Notes: generated by a model not told the origin, from the letters alone. Shown: positions 16,537 through 24,550, numbered from the stretch's first letter. The stretch: DNA of 64,000 nucleotides from an uncultured Eubacteriales bacterium (GCA_934511365.1 CAKSWC010000003.1:116321-180320), one strand, 5' to 3'. Made by a program: numbers and translations.

Positions 16537-17472
16537 ATGAAAACACTAAACAATTTTAAGATTATCGGTATCGACCACGGTTACGGCAACATCAAAACCG
16601 CTAACCATTGTTTTAAGACCGGTATAACCACCCACGACAGTGAACCGCTGTTTACAAAGGATATGCTAACCTACAACGGCAAGTATTATCTGATAGGCGA
16701 AGGACACAAAGAGTTTCTGCCCGAAAAGCAGAATGATGAGGATTATTATATCCTCACACTCGCCGCTATCTCAACCGAGCTTTCGGACGAAGGGCTGACC
16801 GAAGCGGATGTGATTATCGCCGCAGGTTTGCCTTTAACTTGGACAAGCGGACAGAAAGCGGATTTTGCCGCTTATCTGTCAAAGAGCAAAGAGGTAGCGT
16901 TCACTTTTCGTAATGTAGAGTATCATATCCGAATCTGTGATGTAAAAATCTATCCGCAGGGATATTCTGCGGTCGTGCCTATCAAGTCTACGCTCAAAGG
17001 ATTGAGTATGGTAGCCGATATCGGCAACGGTACGATGAACACACTCTACCTTGTCAACGGCAAGCCGCAGAGCGGTAAGATGTTCACTGAGAAGTTTGGC
17101 ACTTATCAATGCACTCTTGCTATTCGTGAGGGCTTTATGCGTAAGACGCGCAGAGAGTTGAACGACTATCTTATCGACGAGGTGTTGCAGACAGGCATGT
17201 CGGATATTCCAGATTCCGATTTGGAGATCATCACTGCTATTGCGGAGGAATATGTTGCCGAGATTTTCCGCCGCTTGCGTGAACACGGCTATGATGAAAG
17301 CACGATGAAGCTCTACGTCTGCGGTGGCGGAGGTTGCCTGATCAAGAATTTCTATCACGGCAATCTCGACCGTGTAAAGTTCATTGACGATATCTGCGCT
17401 GCCGCTAAAGGCTATGAATATCTTGCAGACGTTTATCTGAGAGCCGAGGCGAAGAATGAAGGACGTGTATAA
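16537..17472 (+). CDS. ParM/StbA-like actin-family segregation ATPase
   Basis: A 311-residue actin-like protein: phosphate-1-like IGIDHGYGNIKTA at residues 11-23, phosphate-2-like MVADIGNGTMNTLYL mid-protein, and the adenosine-motif-like segment LYVCGGGGCLIKN near residue 263. ParM proteins form filaments that separate plasmid copies. Here, on an integrated element, it is followed by a small RHH-like gene and repeats that look like a centromere, so it probably stabilises the element's excised form. The overlapping start context of the next gene shows coupling. Confidence 0.8.
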   Translation: MKTLNNFKIIGIDHGYGNIKTANHCFKTGITTHDSEPLFTKDMLTYNGKYYLIGEGHKEFLPEKQNDEDYYILTLAAISTELSDEGLTEADVIIAAGLPLTWTSGQKADFAAYLSKSKEVAFTFRNVEYHIRICDVKIYPQGYSAVVPIKSTLKGLSMVADIGNGTMNTLYLVNGKPQSGKMFTEKFGTYQCTLAIREGFMRKTRRELNDYLIDEVLQTGMSDIPDSDLEIITAIAEEYVAEIFRRLREHGYDESTMKLYVCGGGGCLIKNFYHGNLDRVKFIDDICAAAKGYEYLADVYLRAEAKNEGRV

Positions 17473-17473
17473 A

Positions 17474-17782
17474 ATGACAGTACGCTTTGACCTAACCGAC
17501 GCCCGAGAGCGTGCTCTAGCAGAATATATGCAGACGCTTGACGTAAAGAAGTATCAATCCCGCAATCAGTTTGTGTTAGATGCGATTGCCGATTATGTAG
17601 ATTTACAATCGATCACCCGTGAACAGCACGAGGAGGATATCCGAAATATCATTCGTGAGGAAATGCGGGCTTGCTTTGCAGAAGCAAACTTCGCTCCGCA
17701 GGCTGTAAATCCTGCTTTAAGTGCAGACCAACAGGCGGAAGCCGAGCAGGATATTTTGGACGACCTCAAACTATTTGATTGA
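17474..17782 (+). CDS. ParR-like ribbon-helix-helix adaptor protein
   Basis: A 102-residue protein when started at ATG 17474 (MTVRFDLTDARERALAEYM). GAAGGA lies ~10 bases upstream; an in-frame ATG at 17456 lacks a good site. The N-terminal half reads as a strand followed by two helices (RFDLTD...RNQFVLDAIADYV), as in ribbon-helix-helix DNA binders. The acidic C-terminus could contact the ParM filament. Its position directly after the ParM-like gene supports the ParR role. The family assignment rests on context more than on strong motifs. Confidence 0.65.
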   Translation: MTVRFDLTDARERALAEYMQTLDVKKYQSRNQFVLDAIADYVDLQSITREQHEEDIRNIIREEMRACFAEANFAPQAVNPALSADQQAEAEQDILDDLKLFD

Positions 17783-17840
17783 CGGCACAATGACGGCAAA
17801 TTTCAAGACCGATATTAAAATTGACGGCAAAATGCCGTCA
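17780..17840. repeat. Repeated TGACGGCA boxes, candidate parC centromere
   Basis: TGACGGCA occurs at 17780-17787, 17791-17798 and 17822-17829, with an inverted copy TGCCGTCA at 17833-17840. The boxes begin at the stop codon of the ParR-like gene. Iterated short repeats next to ParMR genes are the usual form of ParR binding sites. Confidence 0.5.
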
Positions 17841-17931
17841 TATCAAGATAGTATTTTAATCAACAGCATAAGGCACAGAAGAACGGTTGAAATTAACACT
17901 CCGTGACTGTGTCTTATACTGTAGCAAGCAG

Positions 17932-17999
17932 GGAATTTGTACGGCAAATTCCAAATACAACAGCTCCAAAGCTGTTGTAAATCTTTAGGGACACCCTAA
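17932..17999. other. Three consecutive hairpins, candidate origin of transfer
   Basis: Three perfect inverted repeats follow each other upstream of the MobC-like and relaxase genes: GGAATTTG/CAAATTCC (17932-17939, 17945-17952), ACAACAGCT/AGCTGTTGT (17957-17965, 17970-17978) and TTAGGG/CCCTAA (17985-17990, 17994-17999). Clustered hairpins immediately before mob genes are typical of oriT. The nick site is not identified. Confidence 0.5.
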
Positions 18000-18024
18000 C
18001 ACCCGAAGAAAGAAGGTAATATTT

Positions 18025-18382
18025 TTGAACGATAAAAATGCAAGAATCGAGCTGCGAGTTACGCAGTCCGAGAAAAAGAAGATAGCCCGGCTCGCCGAGA
18101 GCTGCGGCTTATCTCAATCCGAATATATCAGACAAAGGACATTGGGCTATGCGCCGAGGACAGTGCAACCTGATGTCTTTTTTTGATTTCTACCAAACGC
18201 TCTGCCGTTTGTGTGACGAGGTTGCCGATAAGGTATCACCTGAAACTGAACGAAAGCTGCTTGAAGTCGTAGACGAAATCCAACAGCGCCTACTTCTGCC
18301 GGAGAAATCCTCTGCCAAGCAAATCTGTAAGGAGGTAACGACGTGGCAACAACAGGCTTCTGGCCCGTCAAAGGACGGCTAA
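18025..18382 (+). pseudogene. MobC-like mobilization accessory protein, frameshifted
   Basis: A TTG-started frame (18025) after GAAAGAAGG encodes an RHH-type N-terminus (ARIELRVTQSEKKKIARLAE...SEYIRQRTLGYAPRTVQPDVFF) and stops at 18184-18186. The next frame continues naturally with DFYQTLCRLCDEVADKVSPETERKLL to the stop at 18382. The break lies in a run of seven T (18178-18184); with six T the protein would be one ~118-residue MobC-like polypeptide. MobC proteins help the relaxase open oriT. This is a mutation, a sequencing error or slippage at a homopolymer; I call it a pseudogene by default. Its end overlaps the relaxase start. Confidence 0.7.
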
Positions 18383-19743
18383 AAGATGTTATCAATTACG
18401 CTGAAAATCCTGATAAAACTATCGAGCGCAAATATCTTGATGATGACTTAGCTGCCGCTCTCAATTACGTTGAGAACAGCGACAAAACCGACCAAACAAT
18501 GTACGTCAGTGGAATAAACTGTCCGAAGAAAAGAGCTTACGAGCAGATGATGACCACAAAGCGACGTTTCGGCAAGCTCGGCGGAAATGTAGCGTATCAC
18601 GGTTATCAGAGCTTTCAGGCAGGAGAAGTCACGCCCGAAGAAGCGCACCAAATCGGCATTGAAACCGCCAAGCAAATGTGGGGTAATGATTATGAGATAG
18701 TTGTTACGACACATCTGAATACGGCAAACCTACACAATCATATCGTCGTAAATAGTGTATCGTTCCGCACCGGACGGAAGTTTGAAAATCATATTTCCGA
18801 CCACTACAAGCTGCGTGAGATTTCCGACGAGGTCTGTCGTGAGCACGGAAAATCTGTAATAGAAAACGCTCCGTTCTACGGCGGCGACAAGGCGTATTGG
18901 GTACGCAAGAGCGGACGAATACCGCACAAGGATATGCTGCGGCAAGATGTTGATGAAGCCTTAGCCAATACGATCAAGCCGTTTGATTTTGAATTATATC
19001 TTCGCTCGCTCGGCTATCAGTTTGTGCGGACTTTTAAATATCAGCATCCTTCCGTGATCGCTCCTGACTGGCTGAAACCTGTCAGATTAAGCAGTCTTGG
19101 CAAGGATTACTCCAGAGAAGCGATACTCAGACGGCAGCAATCTCAGCGTGAGGATAAATACTTCGTGGATTTCTATTCCTATACGCCGAAATCTTATTAT
19201 CAGCGCCAACCGCTGATAGTGAGAATCAGGGATTTTGAGAAAAGAACAGAACCCGATGTTATCACGGCGCTGTTTGACCTGATTATCACGATTGCCAAGC
19301 TCATCACAGGCAACAATGTCCAAAAGAGAGATTACCGTCCGGTATCACCTGAGCTGCGGGCAGAAATCAGAAATCTCGACCGAACGCTGGCGGAATATCA
19401 TTTTCTCCGTGACCACAACGTGGAATGTGCAGAGGATTTTGTGTCTTGCCGAAAGGAAATCGCCGAGCAAATCAAGGCTTATGAAACCGAGCGACAGCAC
19501 ATCCGCAACCGAATCCGCAGAGCTAAATCACCCGAAGAAAATAATTCTCTTAAAGAACAATGTAGAAAAATCACAAAAAAGCTGACACCCTTGCGTAAGC
19601 AGTTCATTATCTGCGGGCGCATTGAAAACAAAGTGCTTCGACTCCGTGCTTTGATCGAACAGGAAAAGCAGCTGGAGCAAGGCAGATACAAGTACAAATA
19701 TTATCACCAAAATAAAACGAAACAAAGGAGTTATGAACGATGA
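18343..19743 (+). CDS. MobA/VirD2-type relaxase (MOBP)
   Basis: DNA strand transferase that nicks oriT and pilots the strand during mobilization. The 466 residues start at GTG 18343, 7 bases after AAGGAGGT. The relaxase domain covers residues ~1-240 and shows the metal-binding histidine motif HLNTANLHNH (His 124, 131, 133) and the upstream motif YHGYQSFQ.GEVTPEEAHQIG. The C-terminal third is a basic coiled coil. The gene overlaps the 3' end of the MobC-like frame and its TGA overlaps the ATG of the ParB-like gene (ATGA). The length is normal for relaxases of Clostridia mobilizable elements. Confidence 0.88.
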   Translation: MATTGFWPVKGRLKDVINYAENPDKTIERKYLDDDLAAALNYVENSDKTDQTMYVSGINCPKKRAYEQMMTTKRRFGKLGGNVAYHGYQSFQAGEVTPEEAHQIGIETAKQMWGNDYEIVVTTHLNTANLHNHIVVNSVSFRTGRKFENHISDHYKLREISDEVCREHGKSVIENAPFYGGDKAYWVRKSGRIPHKDMLRQDVDEALANTIKPFDFELYLRSLGYQFVRTFKYQHPSVIAPDWLKPVRLSSLGKDYSREAILRRQQSQREDKYFVDFYSYTPKSYYQRQPLIVRIRDFEKRTEPDVITALFDLIITIAKLITGNNVQKRDYRPVSPELRAEIRNLDRTLAEYHFLRDHNVECAEDFVSCRKEIAEQIKAYETERQHIRNRIRRAKSPEENNSLKEQCRKITKKLTPLRKQFIICGRIENKVLRLRALIEQEKQLEQGRYKYKYYHQNKTKQRSYER

Positions 19744-20588
19744 CCAATATATCAATCAACAAATTACACGAATTCAGAGACCACCCGTATCAGGTGCTCG
19801 ACAATGAGGAGATGAACAGCTTAATCGAGAGCGTTCAGCAGCAGGGCATTATGACGCCGCTGATTGTACGTCCGTTAGAGGACACAACAGATGAATATGA
19901 AATCATATCGGGACACCGCCGCTTTCGTGCGGCACAGAAGGCAGGGCTCACAGAAGTCCCTGCCTTTATTCGTCCCGTCAGCCGTGACGAAGCAGCGATT
20001 ATGGTGGTGGACAGCAATCTCCACAGGGAGCATCTTCTGCCGTCGGAAAAGGCGTTTGCTTACAAGCTGAAAGCCGAAGCGCTCAAGCATCAGGGACAGC
20101 GTACTGATCTCACTTCGGAGCAACTTGCACCGAAGTTATCGACTGAGCTGATTGCCGAACAGGAGGAAACCAGCAAAGATACAGTAAAACGCTATATCCG
20201 TCTGACAAAGCTTATCCCCGATATTCTCAAAATGGTCGATGAGCAGCGTATAGCTTTCAGTGTCGGCGTGGAGCTATCTTATCTAACCGAAAATGAGCAG
20301 CAGGATTTGTTTGAAGCTATCGAGTTGTAGGACAAAACGCCCTCGCTCTCACAGGCGATACAAATGAAAAAGCTCTCTCAGGCAGGCAAACTTGACAGCG
20401 AAACCATATCAAAAATCATATCCGAGGAAAAACCGAATCAGCGTGAGAAAATTAGTTTTCAAATTGAAAAGCTGACTAAATTCTTTCCGAAAAGTTACAC
20501 CCCGAGAGATATCGAACGCAAAATAATCAAGCTGATTGAGGACGACTATCGTAGCCGTCAGCGAAACAAAAACAGGGAGGAAAGATAA
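19740..20588 (+). pseudogene. ParB-like nuclease-domain protein, interrupted by an in-frame TAG
   Basis: The first 196 codons encode a ParB/Spo0J-type protein: N-terminal partner-switch motif IISGHRRFRAAQKAG, then a helix-turn-helix region (QEETSKDTVKRYIRLTKLIPD). A TAG at 20328-20330 stops translation inside EAIEL, but the same frame continues without other stops to 20588 as DKTPSLSQAIQMKKLSQAGKL...REER, the normal C-terminal part of this family. So the gene is a full-length ~282-codon frame with one amber codon. The truncated product keeps the ParB and HTH regions and could be partly active. Readthrough cannot be excluded. Confidence 0.75.
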
Positions 20589-20845
20589 TGAGTATTATAC
20601 AGTCACTTTACGGCGAAGAGCAAGAATACAAAGTCAACGGCGCTATCTACATTGTGTCGGCGGCGTTCAAGCATACAGGGCGGAAAGAGGACAACACCTC
20701 TTTTCCGACCTGTGTAAAAAAAATCCTCACAAGTGATTTTGCACATTTGATAATCACCGAGGGAAATGATACTATGGCAGCAGAAAATGTGTGTTCGGCT
20801 GCCGGAAAGGAGGACAACATTGCAGTCGAAAAAGAAACAGGATAA
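20588..20845 (+). CDS. Small conserved element protein of unknown function
   Basis: An 85-residue protein (MSIIQSLYGEEQEYKVNGAIY...) whose ATG overlaps the TAA of the ParB-like frame (TAATG), suggesting coupling. Its fold is not recognised; the YKVNGAIYIVSAAFKH segment looks like a small beta sheet. Genes of this size are common between relaxase and recombinase genes in such elements. Its 3' end overlaps the recombinase start by 26 bases. Confidence 0.55.
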   Translation: MSIIQSLYGEEQEYKVNGAIYIVSAAFKHTGRKEDNTSFPTCVKKILTSDFAHLIITEGNDTMAAENVCSAAGKEDNIAVEKETG

Positions 20846-22526
20846 GGCTGGCATTACCGCCTTGTACTGCCGCCTTTCCCGTGATGACGGCGTGGAAGGT
20901 GACAGTAACTCGGTCGCCAATCAAAAGAAATTGTTAAAACGTTTTGCAAAGGAAAATGGGCTAACCAATACCCGATACTATGTTGACGATGGCTATACAG
21001 GTACAAATTTCGAGCGTCCCGGCTTTCAGAAGATGATCGAGGACATTGACCTCGGATATATCTCAACGGTGATTGTCAAAGATCTGTCCCGTCTCGGACG
21101 GCGATACGATATGGTCGGATATTATATGGACACCTATTTTCCCGACAGAGATGTTCGGTTCATCGCCGTTAACGACAATATCGACAGCGACGAAGGTGAA
21201 AGTGAAATTGCGCCGTTCAAAAATGTGTTGAACGAGTTTTACGCAAGGGACATTAGCAAAAAATGTCGATCATCCTATCGTATCAGGGGTAGCACAGGCG
21301 AGCCGTTAGCTCCGCCGCCATATGGATATATCAAATCTCCCGATAATCCTAAGAAGTGGGTTATTGATCCCGAAGCGGCACATGTCGTTCGTGACATCTT
21401 CAAAATGGCGCTTGAAGGTAAGAGCAACGAAACGATTGCCCATATATTGCAGGAGCGCAAGGTGCTGATTCCTATGGCGTATTGGCAAGAAAAGGGTATT
21501 CGTAAAGGCGGTAAGGTCACACAGCCTAACAAATATAAATGGTGCAAAACTACCGTTACAAAGATTCTTACCCAGCAGGAGTATTGCGGCGATATCATCA
21601 ACTTCAAGACGTATTCCAAATCATACAAGAATAAGAAACGCTACGACAATCCTAAAGAAAACTGGGTTATTTTCAAGGATGTTCACGAGCCGATTATCAG
21701 CCGTGATGATTTTGAGCTGGTGCAGACGCTTGTCGTAAAGACAAAGCGCCGTGCTCCTAAACAGGAAAACGGCGAGAAGAATATGTTTTGCGATTTTCTT
21801 TACTGTGCCGATTGCGGCAGCAAGTTATGGTATCACACGAATACTACCAACAAGGAAATCCATTATTTCAGCTGTTCCAACTATAAGAAGGATACCCGTG
21901 GGAATTGCGAAACCCGCCATTATATCCGTGCCGACGCTATCGAGCAGATCGTTATGCTTGAATTAAAGAGATTAGCAAAGTATTTGGAATCCCACGAGGA
22001 AGAATTTGCAAAGCTCCTCGCCGAAAAAACCAATGCCGATATGTTGGCGGAGCAGAAAACCTTGGAAACAGAGCTAAATCGGGTAACCGCCCGAAATGAA
22101 ATGCTCACTTCGCTTTTCGCCAAAACCTATGAGGACAATGCATCGGGCAAGTTGAGCGATGAGATGTATATGGAGCTATCCCATAAATACGAGGTTGAAC
22201 GTCTTGAACTGAAAACAAAGATTTTTGAGTACAAGGAGCGCCTTGCCAAAATCAGTGAAATGGAGCAAAACAAAGATGACTTTCTTAAAGCTGTCAGAAA
22301 GTTTATGGAGATGGAATCCTTAACCGCACCAATGCTCCGGGAACTTATTGACCACATTGATGTGTACGAAAAAGAAGGCGGCAAAAAGAACTACACTCAA
22401 CGTATCGTCATCTATTATCGTTTTGTCGGTTACTTAGAACTACCGTCATCAGATGACGAAAACTACAAATCCAACACCCGGAAGGGCGTAGATGTGGAGT
22501 ATATTCCCACAGTGAAATCCGCATAA
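20820..22526 (+). CDS. Large serine recombinase (integrase/excisionase of the IME)
   Basis: A 568-residue site-specific recombinase. TTG 20820 is preferred, 6 bases after AAGGAGG; an in-frame ATG at 20766 lies inside the previous gene. Domains in order: resolvase catalytic domain with nucleophile Ser in LYCRLSRDD and the motif VKDLSRLGRRYDMVGYY, Recombinase domain (PPPYGYIKSPDNPKKWVID...), zinc ribbon (CADCGSKLW...CSNYKKDTRGNC), a long coiled coil (~390-500), and a DUF4368-like C-terminus (ELIDHIDVYE...RIVIYYRFVGYL). It belongs to the TnpX-like group. It lies at the right end of the element beside attR, and the ends show the inverted-arm att structure expected of this enzyme class. Confidence 0.93.
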   Translation: MQSKKKQDKAGITALYCRLSRDDGVEGDSNSVANQKKLLKRFAKENGLTNTRYYVDDGYTGTNFERPGFQKMIEDIDLGYISTVIVKDLSRLGRRYDMVGYYMDTYFPDRDVRFIAVNDNIDSDEGESEIAPFKNVLNEFYARDISKKCRSSYRIRGSTGEPLAPPPYGYIKSPDNPKKWVIDPEAAHVVRDIFKMALEGKSNETIAHILQERKVLIPMAYWQEKGIRKGGKVTQPNKYKWCKTTVTKILTQQEYCGDIINFKTYSKSYKNKKRYDNPKENWVIFKDVHEPIISRDDFELVQTLVVKTKRRAPKQENGEKNMFCDFLYCADCGSKLWYHTNTTNKEIHYFSCSNYKKDTRGNCETRHYIRADAIEQIVMLELKRLAKYLESHEEEFAKLLAEKTNADMLAEQKTLETELNRVTARNEMLTSLFAKTYEDNASGKLSDEMYMELSHKYEVERLELKTKIFEYKERLAKISEMEQNKDDFLKAVRKFMEMESLTAPMLRELIDHIDVYEKEGGKKNYTQRIVIYYRFVGYLELPSSDDENYKSNTRKGVDVEYIPTVKSA

Positions 22527-22593
22527 GACAAAAGGCGAGCAGGCACAAAACCTGCTCACCACATACAAACCGGATGAAATTGAATAAAAGAAT

Positions 22594-22642
22594 GAGTGTC
22601 CATAACATAAATCCGTTATGAACACTCATACTGGTCCGAGTG
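22594..22642. repeat. Right attachment site (attR) of the IME
   Basis: The element arm TCCGTTATGAACACTC (22612-22627) is followed by ATAC and the shared TGGTCCGAGTG (22632-22642), which is the tRNA-Pro 3' end. GAGTGTCCATAAC (22594-22606) forms an imperfect hairpin with GTTATGAACACTC (22615-22627), which may add a recombinase subsite or act as a terminator for the recombinase mRNA. Confidence 0.8.
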
Positions 22643-22708
22643 ACAGGACTTGAACCTGCGGCCTCTTGACCCCCAGTCAAGCGCGCTACCAAGCTGCGCT
22701 ACACCCGG
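22632..22708 (-). tRNA. tRNA-Pro (anticodon GGG)
   Basis: On the minus strand the acceptor stem CCGGGTG pairs with CACTCGG (one G-U) followed by A and an encoded CCA. The D stem is GCGC/GCGC, the anticodon stem CTTGA/TCAAG with loop CTGGGGG gives anticodon GGG, and the T arm is GCAGG/CCTGT around TTCAAGT. The structure is intact although the 3' end is the integration site of the IME, because the crossover lies at the CCA end. It reads proline codons CCC/CCU. Confidence 0.95.
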
Positions 22709-22729
22709 ATGTGTTCAAACCACTCGGAT

Positions 22730-22758
22730 ATTATAACGACTGCGAGCTTGAATGTCAA
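22730..22758 (-). promoter_or_regulatory. Consensus sigma-A promoter of tRNA-Pro
   Basis: On the minus strand, perfect TTGACA (22753-22758), a 17-bp spacer and perfect TATAAT (22730-22735), about 22 bases before the tRNA 5' end. This is a full consensus promoter, as expected for a stable RNA gene. Confidence 0.92.
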
Positions 22759-23392
22759 GTGTTTTATAAACTTTTTTCAAAAACTTTGAACCAAAACCAC
22801 AGTTGGTTCATCGTCAATAGGCTCCTGTTGCCGTTACTGTTAACCAACTGTGATTTCGTTATTTCAAGTTTATCACAAAGCGACAGCACTGTCAATAAAA
22901 CTATATCTAAAAGAAGGCAACGAGTATGAGTGAATCTCAATTCTCGTTGCCTTCTGCTAACAGTATTAACTCAAGCAGTGCTTCCCACCATAGGAGTCCA
23001 GTCCTCCGAGGTGTCAAGACTGCTTGAACTGTCGGACGGAAGTATATCACAGACAGATGACGGCGTCAAGTATTTTTCGGATATTGACAGCGAGGTCAAA
23101 AACAGCCTGCACCACTCGATTGGGATTTCCGACAGCACGGCAGAAGAAGGTCTTGTTGCGCAAAACGAGGAATACCGAAAGCTTATCGGTGAACTTCAAA
23201 CTCAGCTTGAAAAAACGGCATGGAAATGTTATCAACTTTGTTAAAAAATTATAAATAATTATTTCTGCATTTTGTATAGAAATTTTTTGAAGTTTGTGTT
23301 ATATTTTAGATAATAAGATCAGAGAACGTACTTGACATTTTGAATTCTGCGTTGCATTGGTCTTATAGAAAATGAATGGAGGCGTTTTACCA
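22759..23392. other. Intergenic region with two long inverted repeats and a doubtful ORF
   Basis: Between the tRNA-Pro promoter and pntAA. CACAGTTGGTT (22798-22808) pairs perfectly with AACCAACTGTG (22842-22852), and AGAAGGCAACGAG (22912-22924) pairs perfectly with CTCGTTGCCTTCT (22943-22955). On the minus strand the second is followed by TTTTAG, so it could terminate a lost minus-strand gene. An open frame at 22930-23244 (~104 codons, with SSEVSRLLELSDGS and an acidic tail) starts inside the second repeat, lacks a ribosome site and is not recognised; it may be a gene remnant. 23245-23392 is AT-rich leader of pntAA. Confidence 0.45.
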
Positions 23393-24550
23393 ATGATTAT
23401 CGGAATCCCTAAAGAAATTATGCATGAAGAAGACCGCGTTGCAGCAACTCCCGACACTGTTAAACAATATGTAGCTCTCGGTGCAGAAGTTCTTGTTGAA
23501 AAGAATGCCGGCGCCGGTGCCCATTTCACCGATGACCAGTATATCGCGGCGGGCGCAAAAATTGTTCCCGATGTTGCAGAGCTATATGACCGCGCTGAGG
23601 TTATCCTCAAGGTTAAAGAACCTCTTTTCAATGAAGCCAAAGGCAAGCACGAAATTGAAATGATGCATAAAGGCCAGTATCTTATCACATTCATTCACCC
23701 GGCTTCTCCCGTTAACCATCAGATGGTTAAAGATATGGCTGCAAAGGGCGTTATCTCAATCACTCTTGACGGTATTCCCAGAATTTCAAGAGCACAGTCA
23801 ATGGATGCGCTCACCTCAATGAGTACTTGCGCAGGATATAAAGGCATGATTATGGCTGCCGACAGGCTCCCGTGGTTTATCCCAATGACTGCCTGTGCAG
23901 TTGGCGTTATCAAACCGGCCAAGATTCTTGTTCTCGGCGCCGGTGTTGCCGGAATGCAGGCTCTTGCAACGGGAAAGCGTCTCGGCGGTGTTATTCATGC
24001 TGCGGATATCAGACCAATGGGTCAGGAGAATGCACTTTCGCTCGGAGCAAAAATTATTGACCTTGGAATTGATCCGGCTCTTGCAGTCGGTGAGGGCGGC
24101 TATGCTCTTCGTCTTCCGGATGATGTCCTTGAGGGAGAAAGAAACACTCTTGCAAAAATACTTCCGGAAATGGATATCGTTTTCTGTTCGGCTCTTATTC
24201 CCGGAAAACTCGCTCCGATTCTCATCACGGAAGAAATGGTTAAGAAGATGAAGCCCGGTTCGGTTATCGTTGACATTTCAATCGACCAGGGCGGTAACTG
24301 TGAAATTACGCCCAAGGGTGATATCGAGGTCAAGCACGGCGTTACAATCATTGGAACGAAAAACATTCCCGGAATACTTCCGACAAGCTCAACCTGGATG
24401 TTTGCCAACAATATGCTTGAGCTTGTGAAGTTCATGACTAAGGACGGCAAAATTGTTCTTGATATGGATGATGCAATCATCAAATCTGCACTCACAACGA
24501 TCGACGGTAAAATTGTTCACGCCGGTGCGCTTGAGGCTATGGGTCTTTAA
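23393..24550 (+). CDS. pntAA: NAD(P) transhydrogenase alpha-1 subunit (domain I)
   Basis: NAD(H)-binding subunit of the proton-translocating transhydrogenase, which couples hydride transfer from NADH to NADP+ with proton entry. The 385 residues begin at ATG 23393, 10 bases after TGGAGG; an upstream in-frame ATG at 23372 precedes the ribosome site. Visible features are the N-terminal IGIPKEIMHEEDRVA motif shared with alanine dehydrogenase, the RQD loop RAQSMDALTSM that contacts domain III, and the Rossmann motif VLGAGVAGMQALATGKRLG. Two downstream genes complete the complex, which favours transhydrogenase over alanine dehydrogenase. Confidence 0.93.
   Translation: MIIGIPKEIMHEEDRVAATPDTVKQYVALGAEVLVEKNAGAGAHFTDDQYIAAGAKIVPDVAELYDRAEVILKVKEPLFNEAKGKHEIEMMHKGQYLITFIHPASPVNHQMVKDMAAKGVISITLDGIPRISRAQSMDALTSMSTCAGYKGMIMAADRLPWFIPMTACAVGVIKPAKILVLGAGVAGMQALATGKRLGGVIHAADIRPMGQENALSLGAKIIDLGIDPALAVGEGGYALRLPDDVLEGERNTLAKILPEMDIVFCSALIPGKLAPILITEEMVKKMKPGSVIVDISIDQGGNCEITPKGDIEVKHGVTIIGTKNIPGILPTSSTWMFANNMLELVKFMTKDGKIVLDMDDAIIKSALTTIDGKIVHAGALEAMGL

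Larger units (their letters stand above)
5591..22633. mobile_element. Integrative mobilizable element in tRNA-Pro, with defence cargo
   Basis: About 17 kb bounded by an 11-bp direct repeat of the tRNA-Pro 3' end. Left to right it holds a small conserved element protein, TnpV, a minus-strand defence block (HNH nuclease, fused methyltransferase, STAND ATPase), a sigma-like/DUF6076 pair, a Cys-rich VLP protein, ParM/ParR-like genes, MobC-like, relaxase, ParB-like, a small protein and a large serine recombinase. TnpV plus a large serine recombinase is the combination known from Tn4451-type elements. It has a relaxase but no coupling protein or type IV secretion genes, so by inference it is mobilizable rather than self-transmissible. 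The defence block is visibly more AT-rich than the mobility genes, which suggests separately acquired cargo. Confidence 0.88.

Noticed and set aside
17780..17840. CRISPR array from the TGACGGCA repeats
   Set aside because: Repeats are only 8 bp, irregularly spaced, include an inverted copy, and no cas genes are nearby.
22930..23244. 104-codon frame presented as a protein-coding gene
   Set aside because: It starts inside a perfect inverted repeat, has no ribosome site and no recognisable family; kept only as a doubtful ORF in the intergenic entry.
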